Shown here: positions 21,878-30,024 of the stretch, piece by piece
Numbering within the stretch: position 1 is the stretch's first letter
How the letters are laid out: every line of letters starts with the position of its first letter
Origin: Myxosarcina sp. GA_180221_E-2-1-MAG-40_15
GTDB taxonomy: Bacteria; Cyanobacteriota; Cyanobacteriia; Cyanobacteriales; Xenococcaceae
NCBI GenBank assembly: GCA_020692205.1
Contig: JAIMKV010000022.1
Location: 1 to 63,210 of the forward strand
DNA length: 63,210 nucleotides
Direction of reading: 5' to 3'
Notes under the pieces: model-generated
What the model saw: the letters and a program-made list of their open reading frames with translations, nothing else
The model's database searches: none
What the model was told of the DNA's origin: nothing
Program-made: the position numbers and the translations under genes

Positions 21878-22336
21878 ATGATTCGATTTTTAGCAGGGCT
21901 GCTGATCTCTATTTTTATCTGGCTAAGCAGCTTGATGATAACTTCCCCAGCAGCAGCCATGACTTCAGTTAAACTATCCGATCTTTCTTATGAGCCTTGT
22001 GCAGGAGATGAAGCAGCAGGTAGTGTTACCAGTGGCGATCTTCGCCCCGTAAGCTGTTATACCATCAAAGGGAAAGCAAAAAATATCTCAGGCAAGACTG
22101 TAGTGGATGCCGATGTATTTGGGCGGATCTATGATGCGAATGATAATTCAACCTTTGAGAATCGGGGTAGGATTGGCACGATTGAAGAAGTTCCTCCAGG
22201 CGTTAGCGACTTTGCAATTAGAGTCAGTGTTCCTGCAAATCAGCCAACGCCTCTAAAATTGAAAAACTTTAAAGCTTCTGGATTTGCAGGAAAAGTCCGT
22301 CCTTATTATTACGACGATTTTGAATCCGAAAATTAA
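21878..22336 (+). CDS. Secreted protein of unknown function, probable beta-sandwich
   Basis: 152 residues. A signal peptide (residues 1-28, SPAAAM) is followed by a domain of alternating beta strands with two Cys (CAGDEAAGS, SCYTIKGKA) that could form a disulfide. The segment KGKAKNISGKTVVDADVFGRIYD resembles FxLYD-type periplasmic domains. I recognise it as a conserved cyanobacterial protein without known function. ATG at 21878. Convergent with the yggT-like gene, with two bases between the stop codons. Confidence 0.75.
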   Translation: MIRFLAGLLISIFIWLSSLMITSPAAAMTSVKLSDLSYEPCAGDEAAGSVTSGDLRPVSCYTIKGKAKNISGKTVVDADVFGRIYDANDNSTFENRGRIGTIEEVPPGVSDFAIRVSVPANQPTPLKLKNFKASGFAGKVRPYYYDDFESEN

Positions 22337-22338
22337 GG

Positions 22339-22617
22339 CTAGAATCCGCTGGCGAGGGATGCAGCAGAAAATGATGCCAATGAACTTTGAACAAACTGGA
22401 GCAGAAACAGTGCCAAAATCGCCGAGATATCAATTCCGCCCAGAGGTGGAATAATTGAGCGAAATATGTTGAGATAAGGATCAGTAATCGGACTCAAAAA
22501 GGAGATAATTTGACCTGCCCATTCCGCAGTCTGAAACCAAGATAGCAAAATTCTAACAATTAACAATACCCAGTAAATTTGTAAAAAGCTAAGAAGACTA
22601 GTAATGATTAAATTCAT
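22339..22617 (-). CDS. YggT family membrane protein
   Basis: 92 residues with two transmembrane segments (about 5-25 and 60-85). The hallmark of the family lies between them: RILLSWFQ followed by LSPITDPYLNIFRSIIPPLGGIDIS. YggT proteins (Ycf19 in plastids) are linked to membrane-protein or chromosome organisation, and in cyanobacteria and plastids to photosynthetic complex biogenesis. ATG at 22617. Confidence 0.93.
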   Translation of the reverse strand: MNLIITSLLSFLQIYWVLLIVRILLSWFQTAEWAGQIISFLSPITDPYLNIFRSIIPPLGGIDISAILALFLLQFVQSSLASFSAASLASGF

Positions 22618-22805
22618 AAATTTAACAAACTCCGAAGTGAATTAATATTGGTTCAATGTAATTATCATAGCTTCACTTATTTTAGAGGAAAAGTTATCCA
22701 AATTTAAATGTCATTGGATCTAGTGATTACCGACAATCAAAGAATGAATTATCAATTTGAGCAAGTTAAAGGAAACAAGGACCAAATACATCTATACTTG
22801 ATTGC

Positions 22806-24167
22806 TCATAAATCGTCTTTTACTTCAGATCTCTCACTGTAGCCTCGCATTTTGTCAGGGTTAAGCAAACCGTAAGGATCTACTTGTTGTTTAAAAGCTA
22901 CTTTTTGCAGATCGATTTGTTTATTGCCACCGTCTTCAATTGTATAAACATGAGGATTGGCGATAAAAGCACCTTGAGATTCATGATTACGGATAATCTC
23001 ATTTAATCGTTCTTGGGTGGTGAAGCGAATTAGTTGCAACCCCGCAGGAACAGCTTTAGATCCCGTACGCAAAAATTCTAAGTGAATCATAATTTCATCC
23101 CCAAATTGTTGAGCGAGTTGCTCCAGCCTTTCTAAGGTGAAATAGAAGGTTTGCAAATAAGTTAAACTGGGATGAACTTTGCGAGCATGAAGGGTAGTAT
23201 GATTCCAGGTGAACTCTAGCAAACTAGTTCCTTTGATTGCTTCGGCTGCATTTTTACTGTAGGTTATTTTTCCTTGGTATTCTTTGACTAAATCCTGGAA
23301 AGGAGCGAAATCATATTCCGATACCATCAATAAAGCAAAGTGTTTTTCTTGAGGTAGGTAGTTTTGCAGCGTAGCAAAATAACTTGAAATGGGAGCTGCA
23401 TGAATGCTAACCAGTTTTTTAACAATGCCATTGCTGTCACTAAGAGCCTGTCCAAACTTAGCAGCGGTCATAAAATCATCAAAAATAACGATCGCCTCTT
23501 GCCAAGGATAAGCAGGTGCGAGGGGAAGCTCTAATTCGGTAATAATGCCTGTAGTGCCGTAAGCATGAAGTACGTTTTGCACTTCGTCTCCTTTTAATTC
23601 TATGACTTTAGGCTGTTCTTCTAGGGTGACAAGGCGCACTCGTCTTAAATTACCGCGATCGCTGATTTGTCCATAGTTAACCGAACCCATACCGACACTA
23701 CCACCACTGATAAAGCCGCCAATACTAGCTGTGCGGTAAGTCGAGGGAGCCATTCGTAATTCCCAACCAATTTCTCTTGCCTTTTTGTCGCAGGCTGCCA
23801 TTTTGACTCCTGGCTCAAGACAGGCCATACCAGGCTTGAGCCACTTGATCTGATTCATTTTAGAGGTATCTAGAATCATGCCACCCTTGAGGGGAATACA
23901 TTGACCATAGTTTCCTGTACCTGCACCTCTGACTGTCAAAGGAATTTTGTTGTTGACGCAAACTTCAGCAATTTGCAGCACCTGCGCTTCTGTGGTAGGA
24001 AATACTGCTAATTCGCCTCGCTTATCCTGTAGCTGCTTCTGAAGAATGGGACTAAAGTGATAATAGTCTAAAGATAATTTGCTTAAACGCTCGCGATCGC
24101 AAGTCGTTTCAATTCCTCTTAGCAAAAGCGCGATCGCCTGATAATTTATTTCTGTATTTGTATTCAT
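22806..24167 (-). CDS. FAD-binding (PCMH/GlcD-type) oxidoreductase
   Basis: 453 residues. The N-terminal PCMH FAD domain (about 50-225) shows RGAGTGNYGQ, LEPGVKM and SIGGFISGGSVGMGSVNYG, as in glycolate oxidase subunit D and D-lactate dehydrogenases. The C-terminal half is less conserved and ends in a motif around DPYGLLNPDKM, typical of the family. The substrate is probably a 2-hydroxy acid, but this cannot be fixed. ATG at 24167. Divergent from the short-chain dehydrogenase gene. Confidence 0.9.
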   Translation of the reverse strand: MNTNTEINYQAIALLLRGIETTCDRERLSKLSLDYYHFSPILQKQLQDKRGELAVFPTTEAQVLQIAEVCVNNKIPLTVRGAGTGNYGQCIPLKGGMILDTSKMNQIKWLKPGMACLEPGVKMAACDKKAREIGWELRMAPSTYRTASIGGFISGGSVGMGSVNYGQISDRGNLRRVRLVTLEEQPKVIELKGDEVQNVLHAYGTTGIITELELPLAPAYPWQEAIVIFDDFMTAAKFGQALSDSNGIVKKLVSIHAAPISSYFATLQNYLPQEKHFALLMVSEYDFAPFQDLVKEYQGKITYSKNAAEAIKGTSLLEFTWNHTTLHARKVHPSLTYLQTFYFTLERLEQLAQQFGDEIMIHLEFLRTGSKAVPAGLQLIRFTTQERLNEIIRNHESQGAFIANPHVYTIEDGGNKQIDLQKVAFKQQVDPYGLLNPDKMRGYSERSEVKDDL

Positions 24168-24566
24168 TAATTTAACTTGCTGTTTCGGTTTATTGTGACC
24201 GCCTCAGGCGTAAAAGTGCGATGCGCGATGCAAAGCGAGCGAGTCCTTTAGGGCAAGTACTGCCCCTTAGCTGATCCTGCTTGAGAAGACTGAGTACTGT
24301 CCAGCAGAATGAAAATAATCTCTGACTCTAAATAGATTTTCTCATAGAGTATATGACTGAAAATATTTAAGGTAGACGAGATTTGAGGTGGTGGAAAACT
24401 GCTTGTTTTAAATAGAAGCAGTCTCAAGTACCACCAACCAAAGATCCAATCTTACGAATGCTCAGATTTTTCACGTAATCAATCTTTGGTGAAGCATTGG
24501 GATGGCTCATGTTTGCCCATGCCTCGAATTAATAAACGCTAATAATTTTAAATTTAGAGAAACCAA
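24168..24566. other. Divergent intergenic region with repeat-like and structured segments
   Basis: 399 bases between the FAD oxidoreductase and SDR starts. Near 24215-24260 there is a GCGATGCGCGATGC-type segment of the kind dispersed in cyanobacterial genomes, ending in a short hairpin (GGGCA, AGTAC, TGCCC at 24251-24265). Two nested hairpins at 24387-24490 are listed separately. No small gene found. Confidence 0.5.
24387..24490 (+). ncRNA. Candidate structured RNA element upstream of SDR gene
   Basis: Two consecutive two-part stem-loops. The first: GGTGGT (24387-24392) with ACCACC (24430-24435) outside, ACTGCTT (24398-24404) with AAGCAGT (24416-24422) inside. The second: ACCAAAGAT (24437-24445) with ATCTTTGGT (24482-24490) outside, TTACG (24452-24456) with CGTAA (24474-24478) inside. 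They end 76 bases before the SDR start codon. It could be a leader element, a small RNA or a decayed palindromic repeat; strand is assumed from the downstream gene. Confidence 0.4.
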
Positions 24567-25511
24567 ATGCAGCTAAAACCAATTTCCGAACAAGTAGTTG
24601 CCATTATTGGAGCTTCCAGCGGTATTGGACGCGAAACGGCACTTCAGTTTGCCCAGCAGGGAGCTAAAGTAGTAGTCGCAGCCCGAAACGAACTAGGACT
24701 AAATTCTTTAGTCACCGAGGTACAGGCTTCAGGGGGCGAGGCTAAGTCAATCCGCGGCGATGTAGCAGACTTTGAACACGTCAAAGCGATCGCTGATTAT
24801 ACCGTTGAGCAGTATGGCAGGTTAGATACATGGGTACATTGTGCTGCTACTGGTATTCTCGCTCCTTTTAGTGAAATTACTCCCGAAGAATTCAAGCGCG
24901 TCATTGATGTTACCTTAATGGGACAGGTATATGGAGCAATGGTCGCATTGCCCTATCTTAAGCAGTCAGGACAAGGAGCGATGATTCATATTTCTTCAAT
25001 GGAAGGAAGGCGAGCTTTACCTTTACAAAGTCCTTATTCTACGGCAAAACATGGTCTAGAAGGCTTTCTTGAATCACTCAGGGTAGAATTGCAATACGAG
25101 AATGTGCCTATTAGCGTTACCAGTATTAAACCAGCGGTCATTAATACCCCCTTTTACAATCACGTCTTAACTAAGTTGGGAGTCAAACCTACAGGATTAC
25201 CCCCTTACTACTCGCCCAAATTAGTAGCCGAAGCTATTCTCTATACCGCCGAACATCCTACCCGCGACTTTATTGTCGGTGATGTGGGTCGAATATTAGA
25301 TCTTTGCCAGAGACTCTCACCAGAACTAGTAGATACTTTGTTATCCGCTATTGGTTTTTCAGGACAACGTACCTCCGAACCAAAATCTGCCGATGGACCT
25401 AATAATTTGTTTACGCCCATGGAAGGCTATACTCAAGTCGAAGGCGATTTTAACAGCTTAACCATTCCGAGTATTTCTGACTGGCTGGTCAAAAATTTTC
25501 ATCTGAAATAA
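24567..25511 (+). CDS. Short-chain dehydrogenase/reductase
   Basis: 314 residues. Classical SDR: NAD(P)-binding GASSGIGRE (residues 15-24), an acidic/variable turn (VVVAARNE), structural VHCAATG, catalytic Ser in HISSMEG and YSTAKHG (Tyr and Lys). It is about 60 residues longer than a minimal SDR, with a C-terminal tail (PMEGYTQVEGDFN) of unknown role. The basic residue after the cofactor strand suggests NADP(H). Substrate unknown. ATG at 24567, single gene. Confidence 0.92.
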   Translation: MQLKPISEQVVAIIGASSGIGRETALQFAQQGAKVVVAARNELGLNSLVTEVQASGGEAKSIRGDVADFEHVKAIADYTVEQYGRLDTWVHCAATGILAPFSEITPEEFKRVIDVTLMGQVYGAMVALPYLKQSGQGAMIHISSMEGRRALPLQSPYSTAKHGLEGFLESLRVELQYENVPISVTSIKPAVINTPFYNHVLTKLGVKPTGLPPYYSPKLVAEAILYTAEHPTRDFIVGDVGRILDLCQRLSPELVDTLLSAIGFSGQRTSEPKSADGPNNLFTPMEGYTQVEGDFNSLTIPSISDWLVKNFHLK

Positions 25512-25615
25512 AAGAGCAAAGGGTAACTCACAGGTTGTCTAGCTATGTCTCCAGGATTATACAGATGAGGACTAGCATTGATCAAGTTAAAGCGCGAGAG
25601 TTGAATTGTTGAGAC

Positions 25616-26824
25616 TTAAAGATCTTTTCTAAATCCCTCTCCCTGTTTAACTCTAGGGGTAGAAGAATCAGGTATGTCAGAAGGTGCAGGACGATCTAGT
25701 TGGGGTTGAAGAACAGTTTGCTGCATTAAAAAATATATACCACCGAAAATAACTGCTCCCAAAGCGATCGCACCAGTAAAAATTATCCTGGTAAACTTGG
25801 ATTTTTCAGAGCTAGAATTGGTTTTGCTAGCTGCGGTTTGCTTATTTGGTAGAACACTATAACTCTGGCTTGGCTCAATCGGGTTGCCCAAGTTAATACC
25901 AGGTAATAGAGATCTTGCTACTGATTCATTTTCCGTTTTGGCTGAAGCAGCAGTTGAATCATCTAAGACAGAGCGATCAATAGTCGTAGTCAACTGAAGC
26001 TTAGTTGGGACATCTTGAGAGAAATCATTTACAGCCTGTAAAGCTGACCTTGCTGATTGATAACGATCCTCGAAGTGATAGCGCGTCATTTGAGTCAGAA
26101 TTTGAGCCAACTGTGGGTCTATTTCAGCCAAATGCGTCCACCTCAGCTCGCCCTGATTATCTTCTTCTAGCTCTAGAGGTTCAACTCCAGTCAGAGCTTG
26201 AATGCCAATAATTCCCAGGGCATACACATCACTTGCTGGACGAGGTTTTCCTCTAGCTTGCTCTGCTGGCATATAGCCTTGTGTTCCCACTGGTACAGTT
26301 AGCTGACCAAGATTAGTTTGTCCTTGAAGCAAGTTTTTTACTGTACCAAAATCCACTAAGACAATTTTACGATCGCAACTACGGCGAATTAGATTATTAG
26401 GTTTAACATCTCGATGAATTACCCCTTTAGTATGAATGAAGTCAAGAATTTTCAAACCGTCTGCTAATAATTCGATTACCTGCGCCTGTGACCAAACTCG
26501 ATTGGGGGTTAACTCATGCTCAAGTGTTTTACCTTCAATATATTGCTGTACCAAATAAAATTTTTCTTCTTCCTCAAAATAAGCCAAAAGTTCTGGGATG
26601 CGATCGTGAGAACCTAGACTGTGTAGTGCAGAGGCTTCGGTTTTAAACAACCGCCGTGCCACCGTCAAAAATTGGGGAGCTTCAACACTGGGAGAGAGCT
26701 GTTTGACTACACATAGATCTCTGCCTGGGATTTGAGTATCTTCCGCTAGATAAGTTGTGCCAAACCCCCCCCTGGCAATATATTCAAGAACTTGATAACG
26801 AGAGCCTAAAATTTTTCCCTTCAC
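25616..26824 (-). CDS. Ser/Thr protein kinase with C-terminal membrane anchor
   Basis: 402 residues. An intact Hanks-type kinase domain (about 8-270): glycine loop ARGGFGTTY, ATP lysine in CVVKQL, helix C Glu in FKTEASAL, catalytic loop HRDVKPNN, DFG (VLVDFGTVK) and a MPAEQ activation-loop end. A Ser/Thr-rich linker leads to one transmembrane helix (about 347-368) and a short Pro-rich tail. All catalytic residues are present, unlike the tandem protein at 5.4-8.6 kb. The start is GTG at 26824, directly before GKILGSRYQVLEYI. Target unknown. Confidence 0.93.
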   Translation of the reverse strand: MKGKILGSRYQVLEYIARGGFGTTYLAEDTQIPGRDLCVVKQLSPSVEAPQFLTVARRLFKTEASALHSLGSHDRIPELLAYFEEEEKFYLVQQYIEGKTLEHELTPNRVWSQAQVIELLADGLKILDFIHTKGVIHRDVKPNNLIRRSCDRKIVLVDFGTVKNLLQGQTNLGQLTVPVGTQGYMPAEQARGKPRPASDVYALGIIGIQALTGVEPLELEEDNQGELRWTHLAEIDPQLAQILTQMTRYHFEDRYQSARSALQAVNDFSQDVPTKLQLTTTIDRSVLDDSTAASAKTENESVARSLLPGINLGNPIEPSQSYSVLPNKQTAASKTNSSSEKSKFTRIIFTGAIALGAVIFGGIYFLMQQTVLQPQLDRPAPSDIPDSSTPRVKQGEGFRKDL

Positions 26825-26985
26825 GGTTGAGCGTTGATTCAGATTTCCTAACCATTATTGGAGACAACAGTATTCTAATACCAAATAAATAAAATTATGG
26901 TAGGCAAGTATTTATTCAACCAGCAACAACCAGATGAAGAAAAGATGGATTATGTTTAATTTTAGATTTCCCTAGCTCAATTGCT

Positions 26986-27801
26986 TTAAAGTAAAAATTG
27001 CAATAACAATGAGCCAAAACTACCGATAAACTTGCCTATATGACCCATGCCTCCCTCTTGTTTGGCAACGTTGGCTTCGGCTTGCTCAATTAAAGTCATT
27101 TTTTGCTGGAAATTAGTCGCCGTTTGATAACCTAACTGATGCTTTTGTTGTTTAAATAGCCGAGCCGCTATTTTAGTATTTTGTTCGGCTTCGGCTCGTC
27201 GATCAAAATCGTATTGAATAATTGCTAACCCTAAGTAAGCAGGTGCTAATTCAGGATCGAGCTTAATTGCTTTACGATAATTGGCGATCGCGCCATTGTA
27301 GTTACCTCGTTCGGTTTCTTTGACTCCCCAGCGATGGAATTGTTCGGCAGAAGCAGCTGTTACGGAAAGGCCTTTAATACCTTCTAAATAAGCAGAATCT
27401 AAATCTACTTCGGCTAAATTAGCATTACCTACGTAAGCATTTCTCAGATCTACCCCAGTTAAGTTGGCTCCTGTCAAATTAGCTCCAGTTAAATTAGCTC
27501 CGTGGAGTGATGTCCCGGTTAAATTAGCACCCTGAAGATTTGCCCCAGCTAAGTTTGCTTGGCTGAGATTTGCCCCAGCTAAATTGGCTTGGACTAGATT
27601 GGATCCTGTTAGGTTGGCCTGTACTAAACCAGCATTAGTCAGATCGCATTGAGCGCATTGGTTAGTACTCAAAAGCTGGTTGAGATCGCTCAAGCTTTCT
27701 GCTTGAGTAGGCATAGATACAGCAATAGTAGTTAAAGTAGTTATTAGAGTTAATCGTAGCGGTTTCATAGACTTAAAAATAGAGCATAAAGATTTCGCCA
27801 T
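26986..27801 (-). CDS. Exported pentapeptide-repeat and TPR protein
   Basis: 271 residues from an ATG at 27801 with an AGAGG box upstream; an internal ATG at 27768 would also leave a signal peptide (VSMPTQA). After a short Cys-containing segment (NQCAQCDL, a possible metal or redox pair) come about 17 A(N/D)LXX pentapeptide repeats (about 50-138), forming a right-handed beta helix. One to two TPR-like repeats follow (ERGNYNGAIANYRKAIKLDPEL, about 160-215), then a hydrophobic C-terminus. It is a likely periplasmic or lumenal binding protein of unknown partner. Confidence 0.85.
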   Translation of the reverse strand: MAKSLCSIFKSMKPLRLTLITTLTTIAVSMPTQAESLSDLNQLLSTNQCAQCDLTNAGLVQANLTGSNLVQANLAGANLSQANLAGANLQGANLTGTSLHGANLTGANLTGANLTGVDLRNAYVGNANLAEVDLDSAYLEGIKGLSVTAASAEQFHRWGVKETERGNYNGAIANYRKAIKLDPELAPAYLGLAIIQYDFDRRAEAEQNTKIAARLFKQQKHQLGYQTATNFQQKMTLIEQAEANVAKQEGGMGHIGKFIGSFGSLLLQFLL

Positions 27802-27872
27802 TTTAGCCTCTATGTTCTAAATCAGCTTGATTCAGATTATTTTAATGTTTGAAACAAATAATCACTTGCTAC

Positions 27873-28775
27873 TTAGCTTTTTGGATCAAAAGCATCTCGA
27901 AGTCCATCCCCAATATAGTTAATACTAAGTACGGTTAAAAATATTGCCATTCCAGGAAAAATTGCCATGTAAGGAGCAGATTCTAAATAATCTTTGGCAT
28001 CAAACAACATTCTGCCCCAGGTAGGGACATCAGGAGGGAAACCCAAGCCCAAAAAGCTCAGGGTAGACTCGGTAATAATCGCGTTACCAACTGAAAGGGT
28101 AGCAGCAACAATAATAATGCTGACAACGTTAGGCAATAGGTGAACCCAAATCAGCCTATTGGGTTTAGCTCCAATCGCTCTAGCAGCACTAACAAATTCC
28201 ATCTCTCTTAATTTTAAAAAATTAGCTCTGACTAACCTGGCTACCGACATCCAATTTAAACCGCCGATCAATAGCACAATTAAAATAAATACACCTAATT
28301 CAGCACCAACAAGTTGTTTTATCGATTCACGAAACAGGTAAACAATTAGCAGTAGCAAAGGCAATTGAGGTAATGCCAGAAATAAGTCAGTAATCCGCAT
28401 TAAGATCCCGTCAACCATACCGCCATAAAAACCGGCGATCGCACCAACTACTGTCCCCAAACATATTGCTACCAGCATTGAAGCCACGCCCACGGTTAAA
28501 GATACTCTTCCCCCTTGTAAAATCCGCGCTAATTGATCTTGTCCCAAGGAGTCTGTTCCGAAAGGATGTGACCAGCTAGGAGGCGCAGCAGATGCCAAAA
28601 AGTCAATTTTGTCCCCAGGAGTTGTATAAAACCAGGGAGCAAAAACTACCGCCAAAGCAATAATTGTTATAATCATCAAACCTAAAACAGCAGTGCGATC
28701 ACGCTTGAATTTTTGCCAACTATCTAGCCACAGATTACTTTTGGTTTGATAATTTTTTTCTGGTAAAGAGGTCAT
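27873..28775 (-). CDS. Peptide/nickel-type ABC transporter permease (DppC/OppC family)
   Basis: 300 residues from ATG at 28775 (AGAGAAG directly upstream; a TTG five codons earlier is less likely). N-terminal OppC segment with FKRDRTAVLGLMIITII, then the BPD permease core with five to six transmembrane helices. The EAA loop is EFVSAARAIGAKPNRLIWVHLLPN. It forms the inner-membrane channel with the DppB-type protein encoded 25 bases upstream. No ATPase or binding protein is adjacent, so these must be encoded elsewhere. Confidence 0.95.
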   Translation of the reverse strand: MTSLPEKNYQTKSNLWLDSWQKFKRDRTAVLGLMIITIIALAVVFAPWFYTTPGDKIDFLASAAPPSWSHPFGTDSLGQDQLARILQGGRVSLTVGVASMLVAICLGTVVGAIAGFYGGMVDGILMRITDLFLALPQLPLLLLIVYLFRESIKQLVGAELGVFILIVLLIGGLNWMSVARLVRANFLKLREMEFVSAARAIGAKPNRLIWVHLLPNVVSIIIVAATLSVGNAIITESTLSFLGLGFPPDVPTWGRMLFDAKDYLESAPYMAIFPGMAIFLTVLSINYIGDGLRDAFDPKS

Positions 28776-28800
28776 CTTCTCTATTCTCAATCCTCAGGAT

Positions 28801-29757
28801 CTAATATTTAACTCTTGGATCGAGCGCGGCATAGACTAAATCAGCGATCAAGCTAAACAGCACGATCAAAATGGCGTAGATAAAAGTGATTGCCATGACT
28901 ACAGGAGTATCGCTGCGGTAAATCGACTCAATTAATAATGCGCCGATACCTGGTACGCGAAAAACCTGCTCTGTTACCAGCGCACCAGTAAAAACAGCGG
29001 GAACATCTAACGCAATTAGGGTGACTAAGGGAATTAAAGCATTACGCAAAATGTGATTTTTAATTACGGCAAATCGACTTAATCCTTTAGATAACGCTGT
29101 TCTAACGTATTCTTGTGGCAATTCATCTAAAACTGCCGAGCGCATAAAACGCATTAAAATTGCTGCATGATATAAAGCTAATACAGATATGGGCATAATC
29201 GATTGTTTAACTTGAGCGATCGCGCTTTGCCAGTCTGTTACCTGTAAGGTGCTATTGAAGATAAAAGGAACCCAACGCAGCTGAACGCTAAAAATAATAA
29301 TAAAGAGTAAACCTGTAAAAAAAGGCGGAATCGAAAATCCTAAAAAGGCGATCGTCGTAATTATTTGATCTATAGCTGAGTAACGTTTAATCGCTGAAAT
29401 TATGCCTAAAGGAAAAGCAATCAATAAACCTAAAATATAGGCAGAACCAACGACCAAAAGAGTAGTTGGCAATCGTTGCCACAATAATTCTGCTACTGGA
29501 CTTCGACTATTAAAAGAGTAGCCCATATCGCCGCGAATAAATGAGCTAAACCACTTGAAATAACGGATATAAGCGGGTTGATCCAAACCTAATGATTTGC
29601 GGATGTTTTCTCTGACTTCAGCTGTAATAGCGGGGTTAGAGGCAAATTCACCTAAAGGATCTCCTGGTGCTAATGACAAGATGGCAAAAATAATTATGCT
29701 GATAGCGACTAAAGTCGGTATTATAGCCAACAGTCTTTTGACGAGAAAATGCTCCAT
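28801..29757 (-). CDS. Peptide/nickel-type ABC transporter permease (DppB/OppB family)
   Basis: 318 residues from ATG at 29757; an upstream TTG at 29880 would add 41 residues that do not look like the family. N-terminus MEHFLVKRLLAIIPTLVAI is typical, followed by LAPGDP. Six transmembrane helices; EAA loop EYVRTALSKGLSRFAVIKNHILRNALIP. Partner of the DppC-type permease immediately downstream. Substrate unknown; these importers carry peptides, nickel or microcins. Confidence 0.95.
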   Translation of the reverse strand: MEHFLVKRLLAIIPTLVAISIIIFAILSLAPGDPLGEFASNPAITAEVRENIRKSLGLDQPAYIRYFKWFSSFIRGDMGYSFNSRSPVAELLWQRLPTTLLVVGSAYILGLLIAFPLGIISAIKRYSAIDQIITTIAFLGFSIPPFFTGLLFIIIFSVQLRWVPFIFNSTLQVTDWQSAIAQVKQSIMPISVLALYHAAILMRFMRSAVLDELPQEYVRTALSKGLSRFAVIKNHILRNALIPLVTLIALDVPAVFTGALVTEQVFRVPGIGALLIESIYRSDTPVVMAITFIYAILIVLFSLIADLVYAALDPRVKY

Positions 29758-30024
29758 GATAGATATATCATCAGTCTTTAATGAGTATATGTCTGCGTAG
29801 GAAGGAAATAAATCGTTTCTGAGCGCAGACAGTTTATACCTTGGTAAAGCTACGGAAAATAAACCTGTACCATTGTCCAAAAAATCGCTCGGTGGTTGAG
29901 CCGTATTTTTTCTTTGGGTAGAAAGATTAATTATCAGAAGCTAAAGCAGCTAGCAATATATAAAACCAACAATATTTGCTGAAGGTATCAAATTGATTAT
30001 TGGTATTGATCTATAATTGTCGAT

